Positions 1 through 6,897 of a DNA stretch of 16,740 nt are shown piece by piece. The notes below the pieces were generated by a model. That model saw nothing but the letters and a program-made list of their open reading frames with translations. It did no database searches and was not told the origin of the DNA. The translations under genes were made by a program, and so were the position numbers. Positions within the stretch are counted from its first letter, which is position 1; the number at the start of each line of letters is the position of its first letter. Source of the stretch: Massilia sp. (GTDB taxonomy: Bacteria > Pseudomonadota > Gammaproteobacteria > Burkholderiales > Burkholderiaceae_D); assembly GCA_003484545.1 (NCBI GenBank), contig DNCF01000050.1:1-16740 (forward strand), in the 5' to 3' direction.

Positions 1-1
1 C

Positions 2-976
2 GCGGCGCGCCTGCTCGGCCATCCGGCCGACGCGGTGCCGGACGGCGCGATCGACATCCACCCGGGCGACCTGTTGTTCATGATCGATTCGTCGTGGGAA
101 CAGTATCCCGATTTCGCGCCCGTGTTCGAGTCGGTGCGCCGCCTCGGCGGGCGCATCGTCACGGTCGTGTACGACCTGATTCCGCTGCGCATGCCGCAAT
201 TCTGCAGCGCCGGCCTGGTGGCCGTGTTCCAGCGCTGGTTCGGACTGGCGGTCAGGCACAGCGACATGTTGCTGTGCATTTCCGGCGCGGTGCGCGACGA
301 CGTTGCCGCCTACCTCGACGCACACGGGATGCGTCCGGCGCATCCGCTGCGCCTGGAATACTGGCGCCTCGGCGCCGACATCGTCCCGGACAGCGCTGAC
401 CAGGCGATCCGGCCGGAAGTGGCCGCGATGGCCGCCGATACGTCCAGTCCGCTGTTCCTCATGGTTGGAACGATTGAGCCGCGCAAAGGTCATACTGCCG
501 TGCTCGACGCCTTCGATGCCCTGTGGGCCGAGGGCAGTACGGCGCGCCTGTGCCTGGCCGGCAAGGAAGGCTGGGAAGTGGACGAACTGATGCGCCGCAT
601 CCGCCAGCATCCCGAGATGGGGCGCCGCCTGTTCTTCGTCGAACGCTTCACCGATGCCGAGATCAACCTGTGCTACAGCCGTGCCCAGGCCTTGCTGGCT
701 GCCTCCGTCGCCGAGGGCTACGGCCTGCCGATTGTCGAGGCGGCGCAGCACCGGGTGCCCGTCATCGCCAGCGACATCGCGGTGTTCCGCGAAGTGGCGG
801 GCGCCGGCGCGGCGTATTTCCCGCTCGGCGACCAGCAGGCGCTGATGGACCTGGTGCGGCGCTTCGGCGGGCTCGGTTTGTCCGAGCGCCAGGCCATGGC
901 CGACCTGGTCGAGGTCCTGTCCTGGCGCGACAGCGCACGCCAGGCATGGCAGCGTCTCGCCACGGCCTTCAGTTAG
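2..976 (+). CDS. GT4-family glycosyltransferase, 5' end missing
   Basis: The reading frame is open from base 2 without a stop, so the gene starts outside the window; the GTG at 35 is only the first visible start-like codon. What is visible is most of a GT-B retaining glycosyltransferase that would add a sugar from a nucleotide donor to a growing glycan on the cytoplasmic side of the inner membrane. The central part has the donor-domain opening VGTIEPRKG followed by a helix and LCLAGKEGW. Further on comes the classical E-x7-E signature, EGYGLPIVE, followed by PVIASDIAVFREV. The protein ends in the usual C-terminal helix with W and R residues. Its stop is 104 bases before the ABC transporter gene, which seems to have its own promoter, so it may end an upstream operon. 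The sugar and linkage cannot be told from the sequence. Confidence 0.9.
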   Translation, partial: AARLLGHPADAVPDGAIDIHPGDLLFMIDSSWEQYPDFAPVFESVRRLGGRIVTVVYDLIPLRMPQFCSAGLVAVFQRWFGLAVRHSDMLLCISGAVRDDVAAYLDAHGMRPAHPLRLEYWRLGADIVPDSADQAIRPEVAAMAADTSSPLFLMVGTIEPRKGHTAVLDAFDALWAEGSTARLCLAGKEGWEVDELMRRIRQHPEMGRRLFFVERFTDAEINLCYSRAQALLAASVAEGYGLPIVEAAQHRVPVIASDIAVFREVAGAGAAYFPLGDQQALMDLVRRFGGLGLSERQAMADLVEVLSWRDSARQAWQRLATAFS

Positions 977-1018
977 CAAGTAAATAATTCTCTGCGGCAA
1001 TTTCTTACAGAAAAACTA

Positions 1019-1047
1019 TCCCTGCTCCGAAGTCAGCAGGTTACAAT
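1019..1047 (+). promoter_or_regulatory. Possible promoter of the ABC-transporter operon
   Basis: TACAAT at 1042-1047 is a good -10 box, and transcription starting about 7 bases later would give a leader of roughly 27 bases before the ATG at 1081. The -35 position (about 1019-1024) has only a poor match to TTGACA. The spacer contains a perfect 6-base inverted repeat (1021-1026 and 1035-1040), which may bind a regulator. Seen: the -10 and the repeat. Inferred: promoter activity. Confidence 0.4.
1021..1040. repeat. Inverted repeat CCTGCT-N8-AGCAGG upstream of wzm
   Basis: CCTGCT at 1021-1026 and AGCAGG at 1035-1040 are perfect reverse complements separated by 8 bases. The right arm ends one base before the putative TACAAT -10 box. 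It is not followed by a T run, so a terminator for the upstream glycosyltransferase is less likely than an operator. A chance 6-base match cannot be excluded. Confidence 0.35.
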
Positions 1048-1080
1048 GCCACCCTTTGACTGTTGTCGTATTTCACACAA

Positions 1081-1881
1081 ATGAGTAACCGTCCCACCGC
1101 GAGCGCCCTGCTGGACATCGTTGGCGCCGTCAAGCGCATTTCGCTCGTCAGCGTACTGGGCTGGCAAGACGTGCGCGCACGCTACCGCCGCTCCGCGCTC
1201 GGTCCGTTCTGGATCACCCTGAGCATGGGTGTCATGATCGGCACCATCGGCATCGTATTCGGCCAGATCTTCCAGTCGCCGATGCACGAGTTCCTGCCCT
1301 TCCTCACCATCGGCATGGTCCTGTGGTCCTTCATTGCCGCCGTCGTCACCGAAGGCGCCACCGGCTTCATCAGCGCCGAAGGTATCATCAAGCAACTGCC
1401 GATTCCCCTCTTCGTGCACATCATGCGCATGATCTGGCGTAATTTCCTGATCCTGCTGCACAACCTGGTGATCTTCCCCATCGTCCTGCTCATCGTCGGC
1501 AAGCCGCTGGGCTGGGTCGCACTGCTGAGCATCCCTGGCTTGTTGCTCGACATCCTGAACCTGGGCTGGATCGTGCTGATCCTGGCCATCGTTTGCGCGC
1601 GCTACCGCGACCTGCCGCAAATGGTGTCCAGCGTGCTGCAAGTGATCTTCTACCTGACCCCGGTCATGTGGATGCCCTCGCTGCTGCCCGCGCGCGCCGG
1701 CACCTTCCTGCTCGACCTCAACCCTGTGTACCACATGCTCCAGATCGCCCGCGCGCCCCTGCTCGGCCAGGTGCCGGACATGGAAAACTGGGTGGTGTCG
1801 GCCGTGATGGCCGTGCTCGGCTGGTGCATCGCCCTCCTGATCTTCGGCCGCTACAAGCGCCGCATTGCGTATTGGTTGTAA
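1081..1881 (+). CDS. wzm: Polysaccharide ABC-transporter permease (Wzm/KpsM-like)
   Basis: This is a 266-residue inner-membrane protein, the usual length of ABC-2 type permeases that export lipid-linked O-antigen or capsule. Near residue 35 it has the family signature YRRSALGPFWITLSMG at the start of the first membrane segment. About six hydrophobic segments follow, with the cytoplasmic ARYRDLPQMVSSVLQ stretch before the fifth and a basic C-terminus (RYKRRIAYW). The ATG at 1081 was preferred to a TTG at 1063 that adds six residues before the usual start; neither has a clear Shine-Dalgarno sequence. The ATPase gene follows after 7 bases, so the two should be cotranscribed and form the exporter. 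Its presence implies that the glycan is fully polymerised in the cytoplasm before export, in contrast to the Wzx/Wzy route. Confidence 0.93.
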   Translation: MSNRPTASALLDIVGAVKRISLVSVLGWQDVRARYRRSALGPFWITLSMGVMIGTIGIVFGQIFQSPMHEFLPFLTIGMVLWSFIAAVVTEGATGFISAEGIIKQLPIPLFVHIMRMIWRNFLILLHNLVIFPIVLLIVGKPLGWVALLSIPGLLLDILNLGWIVLILAIVCARYRDLPQMVSSVLQVIFYLTPVMWMPSLLPARAGTFLLDLNPVYHMLQIARAPLLGQVPDMENWVVSAVMAVLGWCIALLIFGRYKRRIAYWL

Positions 1882-1888
1882 ACGGATT

Positions 1889-2632
1889 ATGGCGTCTATA
1901 CATTTTGATAACGTTGCGGTCGATTTTCCGATCTATAACGCAAGCGGGCGCTCGCTCAAGAAGCGTCTGATCTCGGTAGCCACCGGCGGCCAGCTCGGCG
2001 CCGACCCGATGGGCCGCGTCGTCGTGCGCGCGCTCGAGGGCCTGAACTTCACCCTGCGCGACGGCGACCGCGTCGGCCTGCTGGGCCACAACGGCGCCGG
2101 CAAGAGCACCCTGCTGCGCCTGCTCAGCGGCGTCTACGTACCATCGCACGGCAGCGCCCGCATCGACGGCGAGATCGGCTCGCTGATCGATATCTCGCTG
2201 GGCATCGATCCGGAAGCGACCGGCCGCGAGAACATCCACCTGCGCGGTGCCCTGCTCGGGCTGAGCAAGGCCGAACTGGCCGAGCGCATGGAAGACATCA
2301 TCGCCTTTTCCGAGCTGGGCGACTTCATCGACATGCCGCTGCGCACCTATTCGACCGGCATGCACCTGCGCCTCGCGTTTGCCGTCTCGACCACCGTGCG
2401 CCCGGAAATCCTGTTGATGGACGAGTGGCTGGCCGTCGGCGACGAAGGCTTCAAGCACAAGGCCGAGGCGCGCATGCGCGAACTCGTTCAGGCCACCAAT
2501 ATCCTGGTCATCGCCAGCCATTCGCGTGAATTGATCCTGGAAACCTGCAACCGCGTGCTCTGGCTGGAACACGGCAAGATCCGCATGGACGGGCCGGCCG
2601 CAGAGGTCGCCGCGGCCTATTTCGGGGGCTGA
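1889..2632 (+). CDS. wzt: Polysaccharide ABC-transporter ATPase (Wzt/KpsT-like, no carbohydrate-binding domain)
   Basis: This 247-residue nucleotide-binding subunit would power export of the lipid-linked glycan through Wzm. Walker A GHNGAGKST lies at residues 66-74, the ABC signature YSTGM at 154-158, Walker B ILLMDEW at 174-180 with the catalytic glutamate at 179, and the switch histidine at 211. The start at ATG 1889 gives the normal N-terminus MASIHFDNVAVDF; an in-frame TTG at 1865 would overlap wzm. The protein stops about 35 residues after the switch histidine. It therefore lacks the C-terminal beta-sandwich that in E. coli O8/O9a Wzt recognises the capped non-reducing end of the chain. 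It resembles the short type used in capsule export or in O-antigen systems that do not need cap recognition. The methyltransferase gene starts 2 bases after its stop. Confidence 0.94.
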   Translation: MASIHFDNVAVDFPIYNASGRSLKKRLISVATGGQLGADPMGRVVVRALEGLNFTLRDGDRVGLLGHNGAGKSTLLRLLSGVYVPSHGSARIDGEIGSLIDISLGIDPEATGRENIHLRGALLGLSKAELAERMEDIIAFSELGDFIDMPLRTYSTGMHLRLAFAVSTTVRPEILLMDEWLAVGDEGFKHKAEARMRELVQATNILVIASHSRELILETCNRVLWLEHGKIRMDGPAAEVAAAYFGG

Positions 2633-2634
2633 AC

Positions 2635-4113
2635 ATGGTCGAACCGGGCCGCAACCGCATCGACGCGCAGGTCGCAGTGGCGACCGCGCGCGCGCGCGCG
2701 CAGCCGCCCGAGCCTTCCGCGCCGGAATCGCAACCGCGCAAGGGTCCTCGCCGATTCCTTCTGCGCCTGCTCAAGCGTGTCTTGCAACCGCTTCTGTCGC
2801 GGCTGCGGCGCTATTTCGTCGAGCCGCTGCGCCAGGAAATGCTGGTCTGGCACAACGAAGATCGCGCCCACGCCAGCGAACAGTTTCTCAAGTTGCAGCG
2901 CCAGATCGACGATGCCTGCGGCGCCATCCGCGCAGCCCAGCAGTCGGAACGCGACGAGATGCGAATCATCTATACCGGGCTGGTCGACCATATCCATGCT
3001 GCCGCAAGCGCTTCCAGCCGCGAATTCGAAGACGCGCGCGCAGGTGTCGACGCCGCCCTGGCCCACCTCGATGCAACACAAAAGAGGCTGGTCGAGATCC
3101 TGGAGAACCCAGGCCAGCGTCATGCCTTTGCGCTTGAGCACGGCAACAAGGAGGCGCCCGGGCAACTGCAGGCCCCCCCTGCCGGCCAGGCCCCAGTGCT
3201 GCAGGACACGATCGCTCAGTTGCAAGCACAGTTCAGCGCACAGATGCAGGCACTGCAGAACGCAAGCATGCAACTTGCCCGCGTGGAGAATTATGCCTTT
3301 GCCAGTGCGCGCCGCGTCGCCCTGCCTTGCGGCGACGGCGAGATGCTGGTCAAGACGGAGGCCGGCTACATTCTGTGTTCCGACAGCGATTTGTCGGTGC
3401 TCAGTACGCTCGTCGATACTGGCGACCTGGAACGCGGAACGCGGCTTCTCATCGAGTCGCTGTTGCGTCCTGGCGACGTGTTCGTCGACGTCGGCGCCAA
3501 TATTGGCATGCACACGCTGGCAGCTGGGCGTGCGATGGCGGGACAAGGCACCATGATTGCATTCGAGCCCTTCGGACCTACCTGCCGCCTGCTCGAAAAG
3601 TCGGTCTGGATCAACGGTTTTGGACCGATCACGCGCATCCACGGCTGTGCCGTGTCGGACCGGGAGGACTCCGTGCCCCTTTATCTTGGTGCGAGCAGCG
3701 GACACCATTCGTTACTTGCATTAAACCACGCCGCGGCGTCCGACCAGGTGCAGGTCAGGACGGTGCGACTGGACGACGTCATCGAGCCGCAGCTGGGCGT
3801 GAGCCTGCTCAAGATCGATGCCGAGGGCGCTGAGCTGGAAGTCCTGGCAGGCGCGGCCGCCACCATCCATGGCAACCCGGATATCGCCATCATCGCCGAG
3901 TTCGGGCCATCGCACCTGCACCGTTCGGGGCAGCTTGCGACGGCCTGGCTGGCTGCGTTCGAAGCATTCGGTTTCGAATACCGCGCCATCGATCCTTCCA
4001 GCGGCGCACTGGTCCGCTGCAGCCTGGACGAACTGCAAGCGCTGGACTCGACCAACCTGTTCTTCGCTCGCCCTGGTTCGGCGGCCTGGACGAAAGTAAA
4101 GGAAAGTGTATGA
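2635..4113 (+). CDS. FkbM-family methyltransferase with coiled-coil N-terminal extension
   Basis: The C-terminal part (about residues 270-480 of 492) is an FkbM-type SAM-dependent methyltransferase, which normally methylates a hydroxyl group. It shows the SAM-binding motif VDVGANIG at 284-291, the acidic AFEP with E311, and the KIDAEG motif at 393-398. The first 230 residues are unusual for the family. Residues 36-70 form a basic amphipathic stretch rich in L and R that could lie on the membrane. Residues about 70-160 and 187-227 are helical, rich in A, Q, E and L, and look like coiled coil. Position directly after wzt and before the perosamine genes suggests methylation of the exported glycan, perhaps at its end as in WbdD-type chain terminators; this is inference. 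Near the start, codons 17-22 are encoded by a (CG)8 tract. The last 4 bases overlap the next gene. Confidence 0.88.
   Translation: MVEPGRNRIDAQVAVATARARAQPPEPSAPESQPRKGPRRFLLRLLKRVLQPLLSRLRRYFVEPLRQEMLVWHNEDRAHASEQFLKLQRQIDDACGAIRAAQQSERDEMRIIYTGLVDHIHAAASASSREFEDARAGVDAALAHLDATQKRLVEILENPGQRHAFALEHGNKEAPGQLQAPPAGQAPVLQDTIAQLQAQFSAQMQALQNASMQLARVENYAFASARRVALPCGDGEMLVKTEAGYILCSDSDLSVLSTLVDTGDLERGTRLLIESLLRPGDVFVDVGANIGMHTLAAGRAMAGQGTMIAFEPFGPTCRLLEKSVWINGFGPITRIHGCAVSDREDSVPLYLGASSGHHSLLALNHAAASDQVQVRTVRLDDVIEPQLGVSLLKIDAEGAELEVLAGAAATIHGNPDIAIIAEFGPSHLHRSGQLATAWLAAFEAFGFEYRAIDPSSGALVRCSLDELQALDSTNLFFARPGSAAWTKVKESV
2685..2701. repeat. Alternating CG tract, (CG)8 plus C, inside the methyltransferase gene
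   Basis: Bases 2685-2701 alternate C and G without interruption and encode alternating Ala and Arg codons about 17-22 of the methyltransferase. A loss or gain of one CG unit would shift the frame at the start of the gene. GC-rich DNA has short CG runs by chance, so function is uncertain. Confidence 0.85.
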
Positions 4114-4736
4114 CCAAGGGAATCGTCATGCTTGGCGCGGGTGGGCACGCCAAGGTGTGCATCGAACTGCTGCAGGCAATGGGGGAAACCGTTGCCTATT
4201 GCATTGCCGGTGCCGACGCGCCCTCGCGTTGCCTGAACGTTCCGGTACTCGCCGGCGACGAGCAACTGGCGCGCCTGCGCGACGAGGGCTACGCTCGCGC
4301 CTTTGTCGCCATCGGCGCGAACAAGCTCCGTGGCCGGCTCGGCGCCAATGCGCTGCAACTCGGCTACGAACTGGTCAATGCAATCAGTCCGCGCGCGGTC
4401 GTCTCGCCTTCCGCCCGCCTCGGCAAAGGGATCGCCATCATGGCAGGCGCGGTCGTCAACGCCGATGCCGTCATCGGCGACCTGACCATCATTAACACCG
4501 GCGCCACGGTCGACCACGATTGCGACATCGGCGCTGCCGCCCACATCGCGCCGCAATGCGCGCTCGCGGGCAATGTCAGCGTCGGTACCGGTAGTTTCCT
4601 CGGGGTGGGCAGCAAAGTCATCCCAGGCATCCGCATCGGCAAAGGCAGTACGGTCGGCGCCGGAGGGGTTGTCATTCGCGACATCGCCGATGGGACCACG
4701 GCGGTGGGCGTTCCCGCAAAACCAATAACCAAATAA
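4110..4736 (+). CDS. Sugar N-acyltransferase of the PglD/NeuD/PerB type
   Basis: This 208-residue protein has two parts. Residues 1-75 form a small nucleotide-sugar-binding domain with GAGGHAK at 9-15. Residues about 95-200 form a left-handed beta helix of hexapeptide repeats. Family members are trimers that transfer an acetyl group from acetyl-CoA to a sugar amine. The candidate general-base histidine is H136 in GATVDHDCDIG; H145 lies in the next turn. The gene overlaps the methyltransferase stop by 4 bases (ATGA) and is followed after 23 bases by a GDP-perosamine synthase-like gene. The best reading is therefore GDP-perosamine N-acetyltransferase, as for Caulobacter PerB, which is of this fold. 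The acyl group (acetyl, formyl or other) cannot be read from the sequence; hexapeptide repeats favour acetyl. Confidence 0.88.
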   Translation: MTKGIVMLGAGGHAKVCIELLQAMGETVAYCIAGADAPSRCLNVPVLAGDEQLARLRDEGYARAFVAIGANKLRGRLGANALQLGYELVNAISPRAVVSPSARLGKGIAIMAGAVVNADAVIGDLTIINTGATVDHDCDIGAAAHIAPQCALAGNVSVGTGSFLGVGSKVIPGIRIGKGSTVGAGGVVIRDIADGTTAVGVPAKPITK

Positions 4737-4748
4737 GACACTGTTCGC

Positions 4749-4754
4749 AAGGAG
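4749..4754 (+). promoter_or_regulatory. Strong ribosome binding site for the aminotransferase gene
   Basis: AAGGAG lies 5 bases before ATG 4760 and fixes that start. It is the clearest Shine-Dalgarno sequence in the left operon, whose other genes mostly start by stop/start overlap. Confidence 0.8.
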
Positions 4755-4759
4755 CATTT

Positions 4760-5863
4760 ATGAGCCGCATCCCGGTTGCCCAGCCTGTGCTGGGAGGAAA
4801 TGAACGTAAGTATGTTCTCGACTGCATCGACACCAACTGGATTTCGTCGAATGGCAAATACATCGGCATGTTCGAGTCGACGTTCGCTGCGTTCTGCGGC
4901 GTGAAGCACGCGGTGGCCATCAACAATGGCACCACTGCGCTGCACCTGGCGCTGGTCTGCCTCGACCTCCAGCCGGGCGACGAGGTGATCATCCCGACCG
5001 TGACCTATATCGCCACCGCGAACGCCGTACGCTATTGCGGCGCAACACCAGTGCTGGTCGACGTCTGCCCTGACACGATGAACATCGACCCGGCCGCGAT
5101 CGAGGCCAAGATCACGCCGCGCACGCGCGGCATCATCCCGGTCCACCTGTACGGCCACCCGGCAGAGATGGACGCGGTCAACGAGATCGCGGCCCGCCAC
5201 AAGCTCTGGGTGCTCGAAGACGCGGCCGAGGCCCACGGTGCCGAGGTGGGCGGCCGCCGCGTCGGCAGCCTGGGTACTTGCGCCACGTTCTCGTTCTTTG
5301 GCAACAAGATCGTCACGACCGGCGAAGGCGGCATGATCACCACCGACGACGACGAACTGGCGGCCAAGCTGCGTTTGTTCCGCGGCCAGGGTATGGACCC
5401 GAAGCGCCGCTACTGGTTCCCGGTGGTAGGGTACAACTATCGTATGACCAACATTGCCGCTGCCATTGGCCTGGCCCAGATGGAGCGCGTGAACGAAGCA
5501 CTGGCCGAGCGTGCCCAGATCGCGCGCTGGTACGACGAGGCGCTGGCCCCGCTCGCCGGCAAGGTCGTGCTGCCGAAGGAGAAATCGTGGGCCAAGCAAG
5601 TGGTCTGGATGTACAACATCTTCCTGGCCGACGGTGGCGAAGCGAAGCGCGATAGCGTCATGCGCCAGCTCGACGAGATGGGCATCGAGACGCGTCCGGT
5701 GTTCTACCCGATGCACGTGATGCCGCCGTATGCGGAATCGACCAGCTACCCGGTCGCCGACGAGTGGGCCCAGCGCGGTATCAACCTGCCGACCTTCCAG
5801 GGTCTGACCCGCGAAGACGTGCAACGCATTGCCGACGCGCTGGCGTCCCTGCTCGCCGCGTAA
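4760..5863 (+). CDS. per: GDP-perosamine synthase-like PLP aminotransferase (DegT/DnrJ/EryC1/StrS family)
   Basis: The product (367 residues) should convert GDP-4-keto-6-deoxy-D-mannose and glutamate to GDP-perosamine, a PLP-dependent reaction in the cytoplasm. The whole length matches the remembered pattern of Vibrio/E. coli RfbE (Per) and Caulobacter PerA: IPVAQP near the N-terminus, TNWISSNGKYI, the NNGTTALHLAL PLP-phosphate loop near residues 55-65, VHLYGHP, LEDAAEAHGAE with D154 for the pyridine nitrogen, and FSFFGNK with the Schiff-base lysine K183 followed by TTGEGG. GQGMDPKRRYWFPVVGYNYRMTN is also typical. The length is normal. The start is set by a strong ribosome binding site. It shares one base of its stop with the next start (TAATG). 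The 4,6-dehydratase (Gmd) that would make its substrate is not in the window. Confidence 0.92.
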   Translation: MSRIPVAQPVLGGNERKYVLDCIDTNWISSNGKYIGMFESTFAAFCGVKHAVAINNGTTALHLALVCLDLQPGDEVIIPTVTYIATANAVRYCGATPVLVDVCPDTMNIDPAAIEAKITPRTRGIIPVHLYGHPAEMDAVNEIAARHKLWVLEDAAEAHGAEVGGRRVGSLGTCATFSFFGNKIVTTGEGGMITTDDDELAAKLRLFRGQGMDPKRRYWFPVVGYNYRMTNIAAAIGLAQMERVNEALAERAQIARWYDEALAPLAGKVVLPKEKSWAKQVVWMYNIFLADGGEAKRDSVMRQLDEMGIETRPVFYPMHVMPPYAESTSYPVADEWAQRGINLPTFQGLTREDVQRIADALASLLAA

Positions 5864-6897
5864 TGAAGATTGCGCTGTGCTCGACCTACGTGCCCTTCCT
5901 CTACGGCGGGGCCCGCAACATCGTCGAATGGCTCCAGGAGATGCTGGAGCGCGAGGGACACCAGGTCGAGCGCATCTACCTGCCCCAGGTCGATACGGCT
6001 GACCGTCTGTGTACACAGATGGCGGCCTTGCGCTCGATCGACCTGAGCGCGGCGGACCGCGTGATCTGTTTCCGCCCGCAGGCGCACCTGATCCGCCACC
6101 CGCATAAAATCCTCTGGTTCATCCACCATATCCGCGTGTTCTATGACATGTGGGACAGCCCCTACCGTGGCTTCCCCGATGACGCATCGCATCGCTCGGT
6201 ACGTGCCGCGCTGCTGGCGGCGGACAACGCTGCCCTGCGCGAAGCGAAAGCCGTTTTCACGAATTCGCGCGTCGTGTCGGAACGCCTGCGCCAGTTCAAC
6301 GGTATCGACAGCGAAGTACTGTACCCACCGGTATTTGCTTCCGAACGTTTCCACTGCCGCGGTTTCAACGACGAAATCGTCTACATCTGCAGGCTCGAGC
6401 ACCACAAGCGCCAGCACTTGCTGGTCGAGGCCATGGCCCACACGAACACGCCGGTACGCCTGCGCTTGTGCGGAGCCAGCTCGGGCAGCGAGTACCCTCG
6501 CGAACTGAGCGCGCAGATCGAGCGCCTGGGCCTGCAGGACAAGGTCGTGCTCGATGTCCGCTGGATCGCCGAGGAAGAAAAAGTCGAATTGCTGGCCGAC
6601 TGCCTGGCGGCAGCCTATCTGCCGGTCGACGAGGATTCCTACGGCTACCCGAGCGTCGAAGCGAGCCATGCGGCGAAGGCCGTGCTCACCACGGACGACG
6701 CCGGCGGCGTGCTCGAGCTGGTCAGCGACGGGGTCAACGGCTATGTGTTGCCTCCCGACCCGGCGGCTCTGGGCGCAGCGATGGACCGCCTGTACAGTGA
6801 CCGCGCGCTGGCAAGCCGGCTCGGTGCCGCGGCCCGCGCCCGCCTTGACGAACTGAACATCTCGTGGACGCATGTACTGAAAAGATTGCTTGAATGA
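5863..6897 (+). CDS. GT4-family glycosyltransferase
   Basis: This 344-residue GT-B protein is probably one of the enzymes that builds the perosamine-containing chain. It begins MKIALCSTYVPFLYGGARN, the typical nucleotide-sugar GT4 start with a glycine-rich loop. The donor domain opens with YICRLEHHKRQHLLVEAM near residue 174. The E-x7-E signature is conservatively changed to D-x7-E: D258 and E266 in DSYGYPSVE. TTDDAGGVLELV, the ribose/phosphate-binding segment, follows. ATG 5863 was chosen because it overlaps the aminotransferase stop by one base and gives a proper N-terminus; the frame is open upstream but that part is antisense-like filler. The next gene overlaps by 4 bases. Its C-terminal WTHVLKRLLE is like the end of the next protein (WTTILQALLA), which suggests a related pair. 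Confidence 0.9.
   Translation: MKIALCSTYVPFLYGGARNIVEWLQEMLEREGHQVERIYLPQVDTADRLCTQMAALRSIDLSAADRVICFRPQAHLIRHPHKILWFIHHIRVFYDMWDSPYRGFPDDASHRSVRAALLAADNAALREAKAVFTNSRVVSERLRQFNGIDSEVLYPPVFASERFHCRGFNDEIVYICRLEHHKRQHLLVEAMAHTNTPVRLRLCGASSGSEYPRELSAQIERLGLQDKVVLDVRWIAEEEKVELLADCLAAAYLPVDEDSYGYPSVEASHAAKAVLTTDDAGGVLELVSDGVNGYVLPPDPAALGAAMDRLYSDRALASRLGAAARARLDELNISWTHVLKRLLE

Noticed and set aside
1001..1013. TTTCT-TAC-AGAAA inverted repeat after the first glycosyltransferase gene, as a terminator
   Set aside because: The stem is five pairs, mostly A-T, and no T run follows, so it would be too weak.
2617..3708. 363-codon minus-strand open frame opposite the methyltransferase
   Set aside because: No motif and no ribosome binding site; the plus strand has clear SAM-binding motifs.
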